Positions 34,554-44,108 of a stretch of DNA of 64,000 nucleotides are shown here, one piece after another; the stretch's first letter is position 1; each line of letters begins with the position of its first letter. This stretch comes from Escherichia coli DSM 30083 = JCM 1649 = ATCC 11775 (GTDB taxonomy: Bacteria > Pseudomonadota > Gammaproteobacteria > Enterobacterales > Enterobacteriaceae). Position numbers and translations under genes: made by a program. Below the pieces are notes generated by a model. It was given only the letters and a program-made list of their open reading frames with translations, was not told the DNA's origin and did no database searches. The stretch lies in assembly GCF_003697165.2 (NCBI RefSeq), contig NZ_CP033092.2, positions 434,001 through 498,000 of the forward strand, read 5' to 3'.

Positions 34554-34775
34554 TTATTTCGACAGAGCGATGATCCCCATCGTCAGGCCAGCAACAGCTG
34601 CTGCCCCGCCGGCAATAGCCCCAGCCGTTTCCCAGTTATCCTGAGTCGTGCCTTTCATACAGGTATTGGTGTGAACCAGACGACCCTGATCGTCATAAAC
34701 CGGAACGCAGGGCGAATCGTGAGCACAGCCCGCCAGCAATGCGGTGAGCAATGTCACAGGAATTAATCTTTTCAT
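34554..34775 (-). CDS. yhdV: Small putative lipoprotein YhdV
   Basis: The 73-aa product begins MKRLIPVTLLTALLAGCAH; LLAGC is a lipobox with C17 as the lipidated residue. Aspartate does not follow the cysteine (C-A), so outer-membrane sorting is expected. The carboxyl half is a Gly/Ala-rich hydrophobic stretch (GAIAGGAAAVAGLTMGIIAL), like a glycine-zipper. Its function is unknown. Confidence 0.88.
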   Translation of the reverse strand: MKRLIPVTLLTALLAGCAHDSPCVPVYDDQGRLVHTNTCMKGTTQDNWETAGAIAGGAAAVAGLTMGIIALSK

Positions 34776-34989
34776 GGTGTTACCTCAGTAATAAACGCTA
34801 ACGCTTAATAAGTTAACTCTCTTATTAACGAGCTGAATGCCATTTTATCACTGGAGGTTATAAATCTTGCGGAATGAATAATGACAATTTATGTGAATTG
34901 TAAAAATAGTGAAGGGAGCGGGAACTATAGAAAGTTTTTAAAGAGTGAGAAGAAGAATATCTTATTAATTTTTATGGGGTTCACTGAAA

Positions 34990-35018
34990 ATAAAAAAGGC
35001 GCCTGAAAGCGCCTTTAT
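34990..35018 (-). terminator. Terminator of the acrEF operon
   Basis: On the minus strand AAAGGCGC and GCGCC form a short GC-rich stem that is followed by TTTTTTATTTT. It lies about 10 nt after the acrF stop. Confidence 0.82.
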
Positions 35019-35027
35019 GTTTCTGAT

Positions 35028-38000
35028 TTATCCTTTAAAGCATCGACGGATCACCACAAAGAACACTGGCACGAAGAAGATTGCCAGCAACGTTGCAGAG
35101 ACCATTCCGCCCATTACCCCGATACCGACTGCGTTTTGCGCGCCACTGCCGGCCCCGTTACTGATAGCCAGCGGTAATACGCCGAGAATAAAGGCGAGAG
35201 AGGTCATCAGGATAGGACGCAGACGCATACGTACTGCCATTAGTGTCGCTTCAACAACACCTTTACCCTCTTTCTCCATGAGATCTTTAGCGAACTCAAC
35301 AATCAAAATAGCGTTTTTGGCCGACAAGCCAATTGTCGTTAGCAAGCCCACCATAAAGTAGACGTCATTTTTTTGATTAAAGAGTGTTGCCGCCAGTAGC
35401 ACGCCGACAATCCCTAACGGCACGACCAACATAACCGAGACAGGAATTGACCAGCTTTCATAGAGTGCAGCAAGGCACAGGAAAACAACCACAAAGGAAA
35501 TTGCTACCAGAGCGGGAGCCTGGTTTCCCGATAAACGTTCCTGATATGACATACCCGTCCAGTCATAACCAATGCCCGCCGGTAATTTTGACGCAAGGTT
35601 TTCCATCAACGCCATAGCATCGCCGGAACTGGTTCCTGGCGCGGCTTCCCCCTGAATCTCCATTGACGGCAGACCGTTGTAGCGTTCCAGTCGCGGAGAG
35701 CCATACACCCAATGTGAAGTGGTAAAGGCAGAGAATGGCACCATTTCGCCGTTGGCGCTGCGGACATAAAGTTTATCGACATCTTCTGGCAGCATACGGA
35801 ATTTGGCATCCGCCTGAACATACACCTTTTTCACGCGACCACGGTCGATGAAGTCGTTAACGTAAGTCCCACCCAACGCCGTTGAAATGGTCTGATTGAT
35901 GTCAGAAAGTGAAACACCTAATGCCTGCGCCTTTTCCTGGTCAACTTCCAGTTTAAACTGCGCGGTGTCTTCCAGGCCATTAGGGCGCACGCTGACTAAG
36001 CTGGCAGGATGTTGCGCCGCCATGCCAAGCAACTGGTTACGGGCCTGGGTCAGGGCATCGTGACCCAGCCCAGCCTGATCAATTAACTCAAAGTCGAAAC
36101 CCGTTGCCGTGCCTAGTTCAACAATGGCTGGCATATTAAATGGAATGACAAAACCGTCGCGGATCTTGCCCAATTCCATTTTGGCACGATGGATTACTGC
36201 TTCCGCACTGTTTTCGTCACCACTACGCTCTTCCCACGGTTTCAGACTGACGAAGGCCATACCGGCGTTTTGTGCCTGGCCGCTGAAGCTAAAGCCGTTA
36301 ACTGTAAAGACACTTTCAACGTTCGCTTTCTCGTTCTTCAGATAGTAATCCGTCACTTGATCCAACACTTTTTGCGTCCGCTCTTGCGTCGCGCCAGCGG
36401 GTAACTGAATCATGGTCAGAAAGACACCCTGATCCTCTTCAGGTAAGAAGGAAGACGGAAGACGTAAAAACAACACCACCATTCCTGCAACAATCAGCGC
36501 ATAGATCAGTAAATATCGCCCTGTGGAACCGAGGATTTTGCCAACGCTATTGGTGTAGTGATTAACGCTATGATCGAAAGTGGTGTTAAACCAGCCGAAG
36601 AATCCTCCCTTATTTTCGTGATGCTCGGCAGAGACTGGTTTCAGCAATGTTGCACATAACGCGGGGGTGAGAATCAGCGCAACCAGTACTGAAAGCGCCA
36701 TTGCTGAAACAATAGTGATAGAGAACTGGCGATAAATTGCCCCTGTTGAGCCACCGAAGAATGCCATCGGAATAAATACCGCCGACAGTACCATCGCGAT
36801 ACCTACCAGCGCGCCCTGGATTTGCGACATCGATTTTTCCGTCGCTTCTCTGGGGGGGAGTTTATCCTCCATCATTACGCGCTCGACGTTCTCCACAACG
36901 ACTATCGCATCATCAACAAGAAGTCCGATGGCAAGTACCATCCCAAACATCGTTAGCGTATTGATGGAGTAACCAAAAGCGGCGAGTATGGCAAATGTCC
37001 CTAACAACACGACAGGTACAGCAATGGTGGGTATCAATGTTGCCCGCATGTTCTGCAAGAACAGATACATCACCAGGAACACCAGCATAATGGCTTCGAA
37101 CAGCGTTTTCACCACTTCCTGGATAGAAAGCTGGACGAAAGGCGTGGTGTCATAAGGGTAAAGAACCTTCATTCCCTGCGGGAAGAATGGCTGTAATTCC
37201 GCCAGTTTTGCCTTAATGGCTTTCGCGGTATCGAGAGCATTCGCGCCGGTTGCCAGCTTAATCCCCAGGCCCGCCGCCGGTTTTCCGTTGATGCGAGCGA
37301 TAACGTTATAGTTTTCACCGCCAAGTTCAACCCGTGCGACATCTTTCAGACGCACCACCGAGCCGTCACTGTTTACGCGCAGGGTCACTTTGCCGAATTC
37401 TTCCGGATTTTTTAACCGCGTCTGAGCAATAATCGAGGCGTTCAACTGTTGCCCTGGTAACGCTGGCGTTCCGCCCAACTGTCCGGCAGCGATCTGATCG
37501 TTCTGTACCTTCAACTGGTTAATCACATCAACCGGTGTCAGTTTATATTTGTTTAGCAGATCGGCGTCCAGCCAGATACGCATCGCATACTGTGCGCCGA
37601 AAAGCTGTACGTCACCGACGCCATTCAGACGGCTAAGCGTATCTTTAACGTTAGAGGCCACATAGTCCGAGATATCGTCCTGTGTGGTGCCAGGGTTATC
37701 AGAGACAAAGCCCGCCACCATCAAATAGCTGCTACTGGACTTTTCAACACTGATCCCCTGCTGCTGAACCTCCTGCGGCAGCAACGGCGTGGCGAGCTGG
37801 AGTTTGTTCTGCACCTGTACTTGCGCGATATCAGGATCGGTCCCGGACTGGAAGGTAAGGGTAATTGTCACGCTACCGGCGGAATCGCTGGTGGAGGACA
37901 TATACATCAGGTTATCGATACCGTTCATATTCTGTTCGATAACCTGCGTCACTGTATCCTGCACGGTCTGCGCATCAGCACCCGGATAGTTTGCCGAAAC

Positions 38001-38132
38001 AGAAACCGCAGGCGGCGCAATGGTTGGATACTGGGCGACGGGCAATTGTAGGATCGCCAGTGCGCCCGCCATCATCAGAATAATGGCCAGCACCCATGCA
38101 AATATCGGTCGTCGAATAAAAAAGTTTGCCAT
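35028..38132 (-). CDS. acrF: RND multidrug efflux pump AcrF
   Basis: The 1034-aa product begins MANFFIRRPIFAWVLAIIL, the HAE1-type RND start. Twelve membrane spans and two large periplasmic loops are expected. The proton-relay aspartates lie in LAIGLLVDDAIVVVENVERV (D407-D408 in AcrB numbering) and the lysine in GLSAKNAILIVEFAKD. It works with AcrE and TolC to export drugs and is close to AcrB. It is 11 nt after acrE and complete. Confidence 0.97.
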   Translation of the reverse strand: MANFFIRRPIFAWVLAIILMMAGALAILQLPVAQYPTIAPPAVSVSANYPGADAQTVQDTVTQVIEQNMNGIDNLMYMSSTSDSAGSVTITLTFQSGTDPDIAQVQVQNKLQLATPLLPQEVQQQGISVEKSSSSYLMVAGFVSDNPGTTQDDISDYVASNVKDTLSRLNGVGDVQLFGAQYAMRIWLDADLLNKYKLTPVDVINQLKVQNDQIAAGQLGGTPALPGQQLNASIIAQTRLKNPEEFGKVTLRVNSDGSVVRLKDVARVELGGENYNVIARINGKPAAGLGIKLATGANALDTAKAIKAKLAELQPFFPQGMKVLYPYDTTPFVQLSIQEVVKTLFEAIMLVFLVMYLFLQNMRATLIPTIAVPVVLLGTFAILAAFGYSINTLTMFGMVLAIGLLVDDAIVVVENVERVMMEDKLPPREATEKSMSQIQGALVGIAMVLSAVFIPMAFFGGSTGAIYRQFSITIVSAMALSVLVALILTPALCATLLKPVSAEHHENKGGFFGWFNTTFDHSVNHYTNSVGKILGSTGRYLLIYALIVAGMVVLFLRLPSSFLPEEDQGVFLTMIQLPAGATQERTQKVLDQVTDYYLKNEKANVESVFTVNGFSFSGQAQNAGMAFVSLKPWEERSGDENSAEAVIHRAKMELGKIRDGFVIPFNMPAIVELGTATGFDFELIDQAGLGHDALTQARNQLLGMAAQHPASLVSVRPNGLEDTAQFKLEVDQEKAQALGVSLSDINQTISTALGGTYVNDFIDRGRVKKVYVQADAKFRMLPEDVDKLYVRSANGEMVPFSAFTTSHWVYGSPRLERYNGLPSMEIQGEAAPGTSSGDAMALMENLASKLPAGIGYDWTGMSYQERLSGNQAPALVAISFVVVFLCLAALYESWSIPVSVMLVVPLGIVGVLLAATLFNQKNDVYFMVGLLTTIGLSAKNAILIVEFAKDLMEKEGKGVVEATLMAVRMRLRPILMTSLAFILGVLPLAISNGAGSGAQNAVGIGVMGGMVSATLLAIFFVPVFFVVIRRCFKG

Positions 38133-38143
38133 GTCAGATTGCC

Positions 38144-39301
38144 TTACTTCGATGCAGTATCTGCGGGGGTATCGGTAGTGGCTTTAACCTGCTCTCCCGG
38201 ACGCGCTTTTTGCAGGCCGCTGACAATGACTTGATCGCCAGATTTCAGACCTTCGCTAATCAACCATTTATCGCCAATCGCCTGACTGGCAACGACAGGG
38301 CGCGCTTCAACCTGACTTTTATTGTTAACAATCAGCACGGTTGCATCACCACGTGGTGTGCGGCTAACGCCTTGTTGCGGGATAAGAATGGCGTCAGGTT
38401 GGACGCCTTCATCAATCCGTGCGCGCACAAACATACCCGGCAAAAGCGTATGTTGCGGGTTAGGGAAGACAGCACGTAGGGTTATGGAGCCGGTGCTTTC
38501 ATCAACGGTCACATCGGAGAATTGCAGCGTACCTTTCAGGGGATAGGTTTGACCGTTCTCCATGACCAACTCTACGTTGCTGGTGGCGTTTTCCTTATGC
38601 AAATTTCCTTGCTCTACGGATTGCTTCAGCCTCATAAAATCGTTGCTGGATTGGGTCACATCAACGTAGATAGGATCGAGCTGCTGGACAGTCGCCAGTT
38701 CAGTCGTTTGCCCATTAGTGACAAGAGCGCCTTCGGTCACGGTCGATTTGCCGATACGTCCGCTAATTGGCGCAGTCACTTTGGTATAAGCGAGATTGAT
38801 GCGAGCGCTTTCGACTGTGGCTTTTGCGGCAATCACGGCGGCATCGGCCTGGCGAGCATCAGCAATGGCCTGGTCGTACTCCTGCTGACTGATGTATTTC
38901 GTACCCACGAGCGGAACGTAACGTTTTACCGTCAAATGCGCGATGGCGGCGGCGGCTTCACTTTTCGCCAGTTCGCCTTTCGCGCTGTCATAACTTGCCT
39001 GATAGGTCGCGGGATCGATCTGGTACAGGGACTGGCCTGCTTGCACATCGCTGCCTTCAGTGAAATTGCGATTCAGTACGATCCCGCTAACCTGTGGGCG
39101 AACTTCGGCTATACGGTAAGCATTGGTGCGGCCTGGTAATTCAGTCTTAACTTCTAACGGGGCCGTTTTCACAATATGAACGGTAACCTGCGGTTCACCG
39201 ACGTGAGCTTTCTCTTCTCCCTTATCGTTACAACCGGCGATTAAAGCCGCGGAGATCAGAATAAAGGAGGGCAGGAGGAAAAACCTGGCATGTTTCGTCA
39301 T
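38144..39301 (-). CDS. acrE: Membrane-fusion lipoprotein AcrE
   Basis: The 385-aa product begins MTKHARFFLLPSFILISAA with lipobox LIAGC (C24). A lipoyl-like barrel, an alpha-hairpin (about residues 100-170, with SAKGELAKSEAAAAIAHLTV) and a beta-barrel follow, as in AcrA. It bridges AcrF to TolC in the periplasm. It is divergent from its repressor gene acrS. Confidence 0.97.
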   Translation of the reverse strand: MTKHARFFLLPSFILISAALIAGCNDKGEEKAHVGEPQVTVHIVKTAPLEVKTELPGRTNAYRIAEVRPQVSGIVLNRNFTEGSDVQAGQSLYQIDPATYQASYDSAKGELAKSEAAAAIAHLTVKRYVPLVGTKYISQQEYDQAIADARQADAAVIAAKATVESARINLAYTKVTAPISGRIGKSTVTEGALVTNGQTTELATVQQLDPIYVDVTQSSNDFMRLKQSVEQGNLHKENATSNVELVMENGQTYPLKGTLQFSDVTVDESTGSITLRAVFPNPQHTLLPGMFVRARIDEGVQPDAILIPQQGVSRTPRGDATVLIVNNKSQVEARPVVASQAIGDKWLISEGLKSGDQVIVSGLQKARPGEQVKATTDTPADTASK

Positions 39302-39699
39302 TACTATTCCTCAAAAAACCAAAAGCGCGTTATTTGCCCAAAAAGGCAATGCGTTAACTCGCAGAAAGAAAAATACAGTTCGCTATCCTACAAATTATCA
39401 TTCGTCGATGTAAGGAATAGTTATGAATACTGGCAACTCAAGGCACATAAACACAAAAAAAGATTAATATTCTACTGTTTTGTTTTGACGCGGAATGAAA
39501 GAAATAGAATTAAAATCTCGTAAATTGAAATATGTATAGGTCAAGTGAATGTATTTTATGTAAATAATACATATCATTTATTTGACGATTTATAGCAACG
39601 CAATATTAGCCTCTCGTATAAATACACATTAGGTGATAGATTAACCTTCGCTATTTTCTCATCCTGTGTCGAATATATTTATTTCCTGAATAATTAATC
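39302..39699. promoter_or_regulatory. AT-rich divergent control region between acrE and acrS
   Basis: This 398-nt gene-free region is strongly AT-rich with A- and T-tracts, the type of DNA bound by H-NS; in E. coli acrEF is kept low by H-NS and AcrS. I see no coding frame of interest; an apparent 77-aa frame across it has the composition of AT-rich noise. I could not pick out the AcrS operator. Confidence 0.6.
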
Positions 39700-40362
39700 A
39701 TGGCAAAAAGAACCAAAGCTGAAGCCCTGAAGACCCGGCAAGAACTGATTGAAACTGCCATCGCCCAGTTTGCGCAGCATGGCGTAAGCAAGACGACGCT
39801 CAACGACATTGCCGACGCTGCTAACGTTACGCGTGGCGCTATCTACTGGCACTTCGAAAACAAGACTCAACTGTTTAATGAGATGTGGTTGCAACAGCCT
39901 TCATTGCGGGAGTTAATCCAGGATCACTTGACCGCTGGGTTAGAGCATGACCCGTTTCAGCAATTGCGTGAAAAATTGATTGTCGGTTTGCAATATATTG
40001 CCAAAATTCCCCGCCAGCAGGCGTTGCTGAAAATCTTATATCACAAATGTGAATTTAATGATGAGATGCTGGCCGAGGGAGTGATACGCGAAAAGATGGG
40101 CTTTAATCCGCAGACTCTCCGCGAAGTATTGCAGGCGTGTCAGCAACAAGGTTGTGTAGCAAATAATCTCGATTTAGATGTTGTGATGATTATTATTGAT
40201 GGTGCCTTCAGCGGAATTGTTCAAAACTGGTTAATGAATATGGCGGGTTATGATCTTTATAAACAAGCCCCCGCTCTGGTCGATAACGTATTAAGAATGT
40301 TCATGCCAGATGAAAACATAACGAAATTAATTCATAAAACGAATGAATTAAGTGTCATATAA
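39700..40362 (+). CDS. acrS: TetR-family repressor AcrS (EnvR)
   Basis: The 220-aa product begins MAKRTKAEALKTRQELIET. The TetR helix-turn-helix lies at about residues 28-52 (GVSKTTLNDIADAANVTRGAIYWHF). AcrS represses acrAB and is thought to act as a switch between acrEF and acrAB. It is complete and convergent with yhdU, ending 3 nt from it. Confidence 0.95.
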   Translation: MAKRTKAEALKTRQELIETAIAQFAQHGVSKTTLNDIADAANVTRGAIYWHFENKTQLFNEMWLQQPSLRELIQDHLTAGLEHDPFQQLREKLIVGLQYIAKIPRQQALLKILYHKCEFNDEMLAEGVIREKMGFNPQTLREVLQACQQQGCVANNLDLDVVMIIIDGAFSGIVQNWLMNMAGYDLYKQAPALVDNVLRMFMPDENITKLIHKTNELSVI

Positions 40363-40364
40363 AT

Positions 40365-40544
40365 TCACATTCTGTCCTGAAAATTCAGTTCGTCACAGTT
40401 AACCAGTTTTAGTGGATTAACTGAGTTCATATTGCGGCATTTGTCTGTTTCTGTTGCCAGCAGTTCAATCCACTGCATCAGTAAAGTATCAAACAGAAAA
40501 ACGAAGACAGCGAAAACGACGAGCCACCAATACTTGCGAATCAT
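40365..40544 (-). CDS. yhdU: Small membrane protein YhdU
   Basis: The 59-aa product begins MIRKYWWLVVFAVFVFLFD, one strongly hydrophobic amino-terminal segment (residues 5-25), and then a polar tail with two cysteines. The ATG at 40542-40544 follows a TCAGG ribosome-binding site and is preferred over a start nine codons upstream. Function is not known. Confidence 0.82.
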   Translation of the reverse strand: MIRKYWWLVVFAVFVFLFDTLLMQWIELLATETDKCRNMNSVNPLKLVNCDELNFQDRM

Positions 40545-40627
40545 TACCTGAGCCTGTGCATGTTTAACCAAGTCTGGCAGGAAATATACACGAAATGAAT
40601 AATCTGAAAACCAGGCTTACACTTCCT

Positions 40628-41512
40628 TTACTTTGCAATGAGATCGGGGTCAACTTCGCTTAACCGGCTTCGTTTTGACAGGTTGCCGGTCTTTCTTTTT
40701 TTCACTTTCGCCAGTTCTTCCGCAGAGTAATGCGACGCGACATCCAGCCGTCGAAGCCCCATTTTGATGTACTCGCTGTTGATCTCAATACCAATGAATT
40801 TTCGCCCGCTGGCGACGGCTACGGCACCGGTAGTAAAGCTACCGGCAAACGGGTCGAGAACGATATCGCCTGGGTTGGAAGAGGCGAGAATAATGCGTTT
40901 CAGCAAGGCTTCCGGTTTTTGCGTCGGGTGGTTTTCATATTCATCCATCAAATAACGCACGCGCGGAAAATCCCAGACGTTACCCGGTACTTTTTGATGA
41001 TTGTAAGGCTGTGGAGGATTTTTGCGATAATTGATCAACGCGCGCTGCGATCCGGTTTTGGCTTCTACCAGAATAGCATCACCGTTGAACGTGTAGTTCT
41101 TTGCGTCTTTCACCATCATCAGGATGGGTTCGTACATGGAGCCGTAGTGTTTTTTCGCCTGCACTCCAGAACTGTCATATGACCAGACGATGCGACTTTT
41201 GATGGTAAAAAGCTTGCGGCACTGGAGATCGATAAAGGGCATGTTTTCCGTGCTATTCATGATGTACATGCTGCCCTGCTTTTTCAGAACGCGATGGCAC
41301 TCTGCAATCACTTCAAACAGCCAGTCGATAAACAGATCTTCTTTCCAGGCTTCGATCAGACCATCAAAATTTTTACCGATGTTATACGGTGGGTCGGCAA
41401 AGATCAGATCGACACTTTCGGCGGGGAGCTTTTTAAGTTCGGTTAATGCATCACCCTGGATGATGGTCTTTGCTTCATTACCAAATCGGGTCGGTTCACA
41501 TCCTGTTCTCAT
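40628..41512 (-). CDS. yhdJ: DNA adenine methyltransferase YhdJ (ATGCAT)
   Basis: The 294-aa product begins MRTGCEPTRFGNEAKTIIQ; the ATG lies 5 nt after GGAGT. The motif order is DPPY (ADPPYNIGK, about residue 39) followed later by the SAM motif DPFAGSFTTG, so it is a beta-class N6-adenine methylase. In E. coli this enzyme modifies ATGCAT and is an orphan; no restriction gene is adjacent here. It lies just downstream of the dusB-fis terminator. Confidence 0.93.
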   Translation of the reverse strand: MRTGCEPTRFGNEAKTIIQGDALTELKKLPAESVDLIFADPPYNIGKNFDGLIEAWKEDLFIDWLFEVIAECHRVLKKQGSMYIMNSTENMPFIDLQCRKLFTIKSRIVWSYDSSGVQAKKHYGSMYEPILMMVKDAKNYTFNGDAILVEAKTGSQRALINYRKNPPQPYNHQKVPGNVWDFPRVRYLMDEYENHPTQKPEALLKRIILASSNPGDIVLDPFAGSFTTGAVAVASGRKFIGIEINSEYIKMGLRRLDVASHYSAEELAKVKKRKTGNLSKRSRLSEVDPDLIAK

Positions 41513-41535
41513 GGTCACTCCCTTTGTGACACCTA

Positions 41536-41573
41536 TAAAAAAGGCGCTTCCCCATGCCGAGTAGCGCCTTTTT
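41536..41573 (-). terminator. Terminator of the dusB-fis operon
   Basis: AAAAGGCGCT and AGCGCCTTTTT flank a loop of about 14 nt, and on the minus strand TTTTTTAT follows. It starts 27 nt after the fis stop. Confidence 0.85.
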
Positions 41574-41599
41574 AATCAAGCATTTAGCTAAAACCTGAA

Positions 41600-41896
41600 T
41601 TAGTTCATGCCGTATTTTTTCAATTTTTTACGCAGCGTACCACGGTTGATGCCCATCATCAGAGCAGCACGGGTCTGGTTACCACGGGTGTATTGCATCA
41701 CCATGTCCAACAGGGGCTGTTCTACTTCAGCCAGTACCAGCTCATAGAGGTCATTCACATCCTGACCATTCAGTTGAGCAAAATAGTTCTTCAGTGCCTG
41801 TTTAACCGAGTCACGCAGGGGTTTTTGGGTTACCTGATCCTGAGAGTTAACGGTAGAAACGGTCAGTACGTCAGAATTTACGCGTTGTTCGAACAT
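41600..41896 (-). CDS. fis: Nucleoid protein Fis
   Basis: The 98-aa product begins [19 protein letters not shown] and ends in the helix-turn-helix [26 protein letters not shown], identical in length to E. coli Fis. It bends DNA, activates rRNA promoters such as rrnD P1, and helps site-specific recombinases. It is 25 nt after dusB in the same operon. Confidence 0.98.
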
Positions 41897-41921
41897 AGTT
41901 CTGTCAGCTCTTTATTTCTGT

Positions 41922-42887
41922 TTACGCAAAATTTTCGAAGTATGCCTCCAACGCCTCCAGCTGTTCGCTGGCATCCTCAATGGCGTTGAATGTGCGCCGA
42001 AACTGGTCATTTGGAGCGTGTTCCTGGAGATACCAGGAAACGTGTTTACGTGCAATTCGGTACCCTTTTGCCGGACCATAAAAGTCATGCAGTTCCCGAA
42101 CGTGCGCGCAAAGCAAGCGCTTAACCTCTGCCAAAGGCAGCGGGGGCAGCAACTCCCCAGTGTCCAGATAATGCTGGATTTCCCGAAAGATCCAGGGTCT
42201 TCCCTGAGCTGCGCGGCCTATCATCAGGGCATCCGCCCCTGTATAGTCGAGCACAGCTCTGGCTTTAAGCGGGTCAGTAATGTCACCATTCGCGATAACC
42301 GGAATGGAAACTTTCTGCTTAACTGCCCGAATACTGTCGTACTCAGCTTCTCCATTGAACAAACAGGCGCGTGTACGGCCATGAATGGTCAGAGCCTGAA
42401 TGCCACAGTCTTCAGCCAGTTGGGCAATCTCTTCGCAGTTACGGTGTTCCGGTGCCCAGCCAGTGCGAATTTTCAGGGTAACAGGAACGTCCACTGCATT
42501 GACGACCTCGGTAAGGATCGATTTAACGACATCCGGGTACTGCAAGAGGGCTGAACCTGCGAGCTTGCGATTCACTTTTTTAGCCGGGCAACCCATATTG
42601 ATATCAATAATCTGGGCACCGCTTTCCACGTTAATACGTGCTGCATCTGCCATTTCTTTCGGATCGCTACCAGCAATTTGCACGGTGCGAATACCGGGTT
42701 CATCAATGTGCACCATCCGTAAACGAGATTTGTCGCTTTCCCAAACCTGTGGGTTAGAAGACATCATCTCGGATACTGTCAATCCGGCTCCCATCTCGTA
42801 GCACAACGTCCGAAAAGGTCTGTCTGTAATGCCAGCCATGGGCGCTGCGATCAGGCGATTTCTGAGCTGATATTGTCCGATGCGCAT
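41922..42887 (-). CDS. dusB: tRNA-dihydrouridine synthase B
   Basis: The 321-aa product begins MRIGQYQLRNRLIAAPMAG. It is an FMN TIM-barrel enzyme with the catalytic cysteine C100 in DINMGCPAKKVNRKLAGSAL, a phosphate-binding segment GADALMIGRAAQGRPWIF, and a helical tRNA-binding tail. It makes dihydrouridine at position 17 of tRNAs. It is the first gene of the growth-controlled dusB-fis operon. Confidence 0.97.
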   Translation of the reverse strand: MRIGQYQLRNRLIAAPMAGITDRPFRTLCYEMGAGLTVSEMMSSNPQVWESDKSRLRMVHIDEPGIRTVQIAGSDPKEMADAARINVESGAQIIDINMGCPAKKVNRKLAGSALLQYPDVVKSILTEVVNAVDVPVTLKIRTGWAPEHRNCEEIAQLAEDCGIQALTIHGRTRACLFNGEAEYDSIRAVKQKVSIPVIANGDITDPLKARAVLDYTGADALMIGRAAQGRPWIFREIQHYLDTGELLPPLPLAEVKRLLCAHVRELHDFYGPAKGYRIARKHVSWYLQEHAPNDQFRRTFNAIEDASEQLEALEAYFENFA

Positions 42888-43215
42888 GAGTTAAGAAATG
42901 ACCATACTGTGACTGCAAGGCGGCGTATATTACGCATTTTTTGCACGAGATGAAAGGCCAAACTTTGACCAATCCTCTGAGATGGATCAAAGAATTGCAT
43001 TTAAAATGAGCGTAGCGCGATAATTACTCATAAAAATCATCATATTAGAAAATAGTGACTAAAATTTACACTCAAAGAAATTTGAGTAAGTTCTCAATTT
43101 TTCTTTATGAATGAAAATTTTGGCACGCAAATTTGCGTAAATAATCGGCAAATTAACGTGCCTTTTGTGACATCGCTCGCACTTCGCTCTGCGTCGCCAT
43201 ACGGCGATGCGAAGG
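42888..43215 (-). promoter_or_regulatory. dusB-fis promoter region and prmA-dusB gap
   Basis: On the minus strand TTTCAT (42950-42955) and TAATAT (42927-42932), 17 bp apart, are followed by a GC-rich discriminator ACGCCGCC, which fits the stringently controlled fis promoter. A Fis-like 15-mer, GCATTTAAAATGAGC, lies at 42997-43011, consistent with autorepression. The rest, to 43215, is AT-rich with a short TCGCC/GGCGA stem near 43192-43205; no coding frame is credible. Confidence 0.68.
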
Positions 43216-44097
43216 TTAATTCTTACGACCGGTAATGCGGCACCACTCTTCTTTTTCCACGACCGGGTCCAGAGCGAAGCTGTCGGCATAAGCTTCGCAA
43301 ACGCTCTCTGCCTGGCTTGCCAGAATACCGGAAAGGCCCAGCAAACCGCCTGAAACTGGCAGGACGCTGATTAACGGTGCCAGTTCACGTAATGGACCTG
43401 CAAGGATGTTAGCGACCACCACGTCGGCTTTCATTTCTTCTGGCTGATCTTTCGGTAAGTAGAGTTCCAGACGATCAGAAACGCCATTACGTTCAGCGTT
43501 GTCGCGGCTGGCCTGAATCGCCTGCGGATCAATATCAATACCAATGGCTTTTGCTGCACCCAGTTTCAGCGCCGCGATAGCCAGAATGCCGGAACCGCAG
43601 CCAAAGTCGATGACTGTTTTACCGGTTAAATCGAGGCTGTCGAGCCATTGCAGGCACAGAGAGGTAGTTGGATGGGTACCCGTACCAAACGCCAGCCCTG
43701 GGTCTAACATCACGTTGACGGCGTTTTCGTCCGGCACATCACGCCAGCTTGGGCAGATCCACAGCCGTTCACCAAAGCGCATCGGGTGGAAATTATCCAT
43801 CCATTCGCGCTCCCAGTCTTTATCTTCCAGTTGTTCGATTTTATGCGCGAAGCCCGCGCCGAGCAGCGGATGGTTTTCCAGAATCGCCACCACGTCGTTC
43901 ATATCGGTTTCAGCGTCGAACAGACCAATCACATCGGTGTCGCCCCACAGGCGCGTTTCGCCCGGCAGCGGCTCAAATACTGGCGTATCGTGGGTATCCT
44001 GAAAAGTGATAGAAACGGCACCCGCTTCCATCAGCGCATCGCTAAGATCTTCCGCGTTCGCGCCGGTAGTGTTCAGTTTCAGTTGGATCCAAGGCAT
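43216..44097 (-). CDS. prmA: Ribosomal protein L11 methyltransferase
   Basis: The 293-aa product begins [19 protein letters not shown]. An amino-terminal L11-binding domain (about residues 1-90) precedes a SAM domain with [20 protein letters not shown] and [10 protein letters not shown]. It trimethylates L11 and is not essential. It is 11 nt after panF. Confidence 0.97.
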
Positions 44098-44108
44098 GGC
44101 AAAACTCT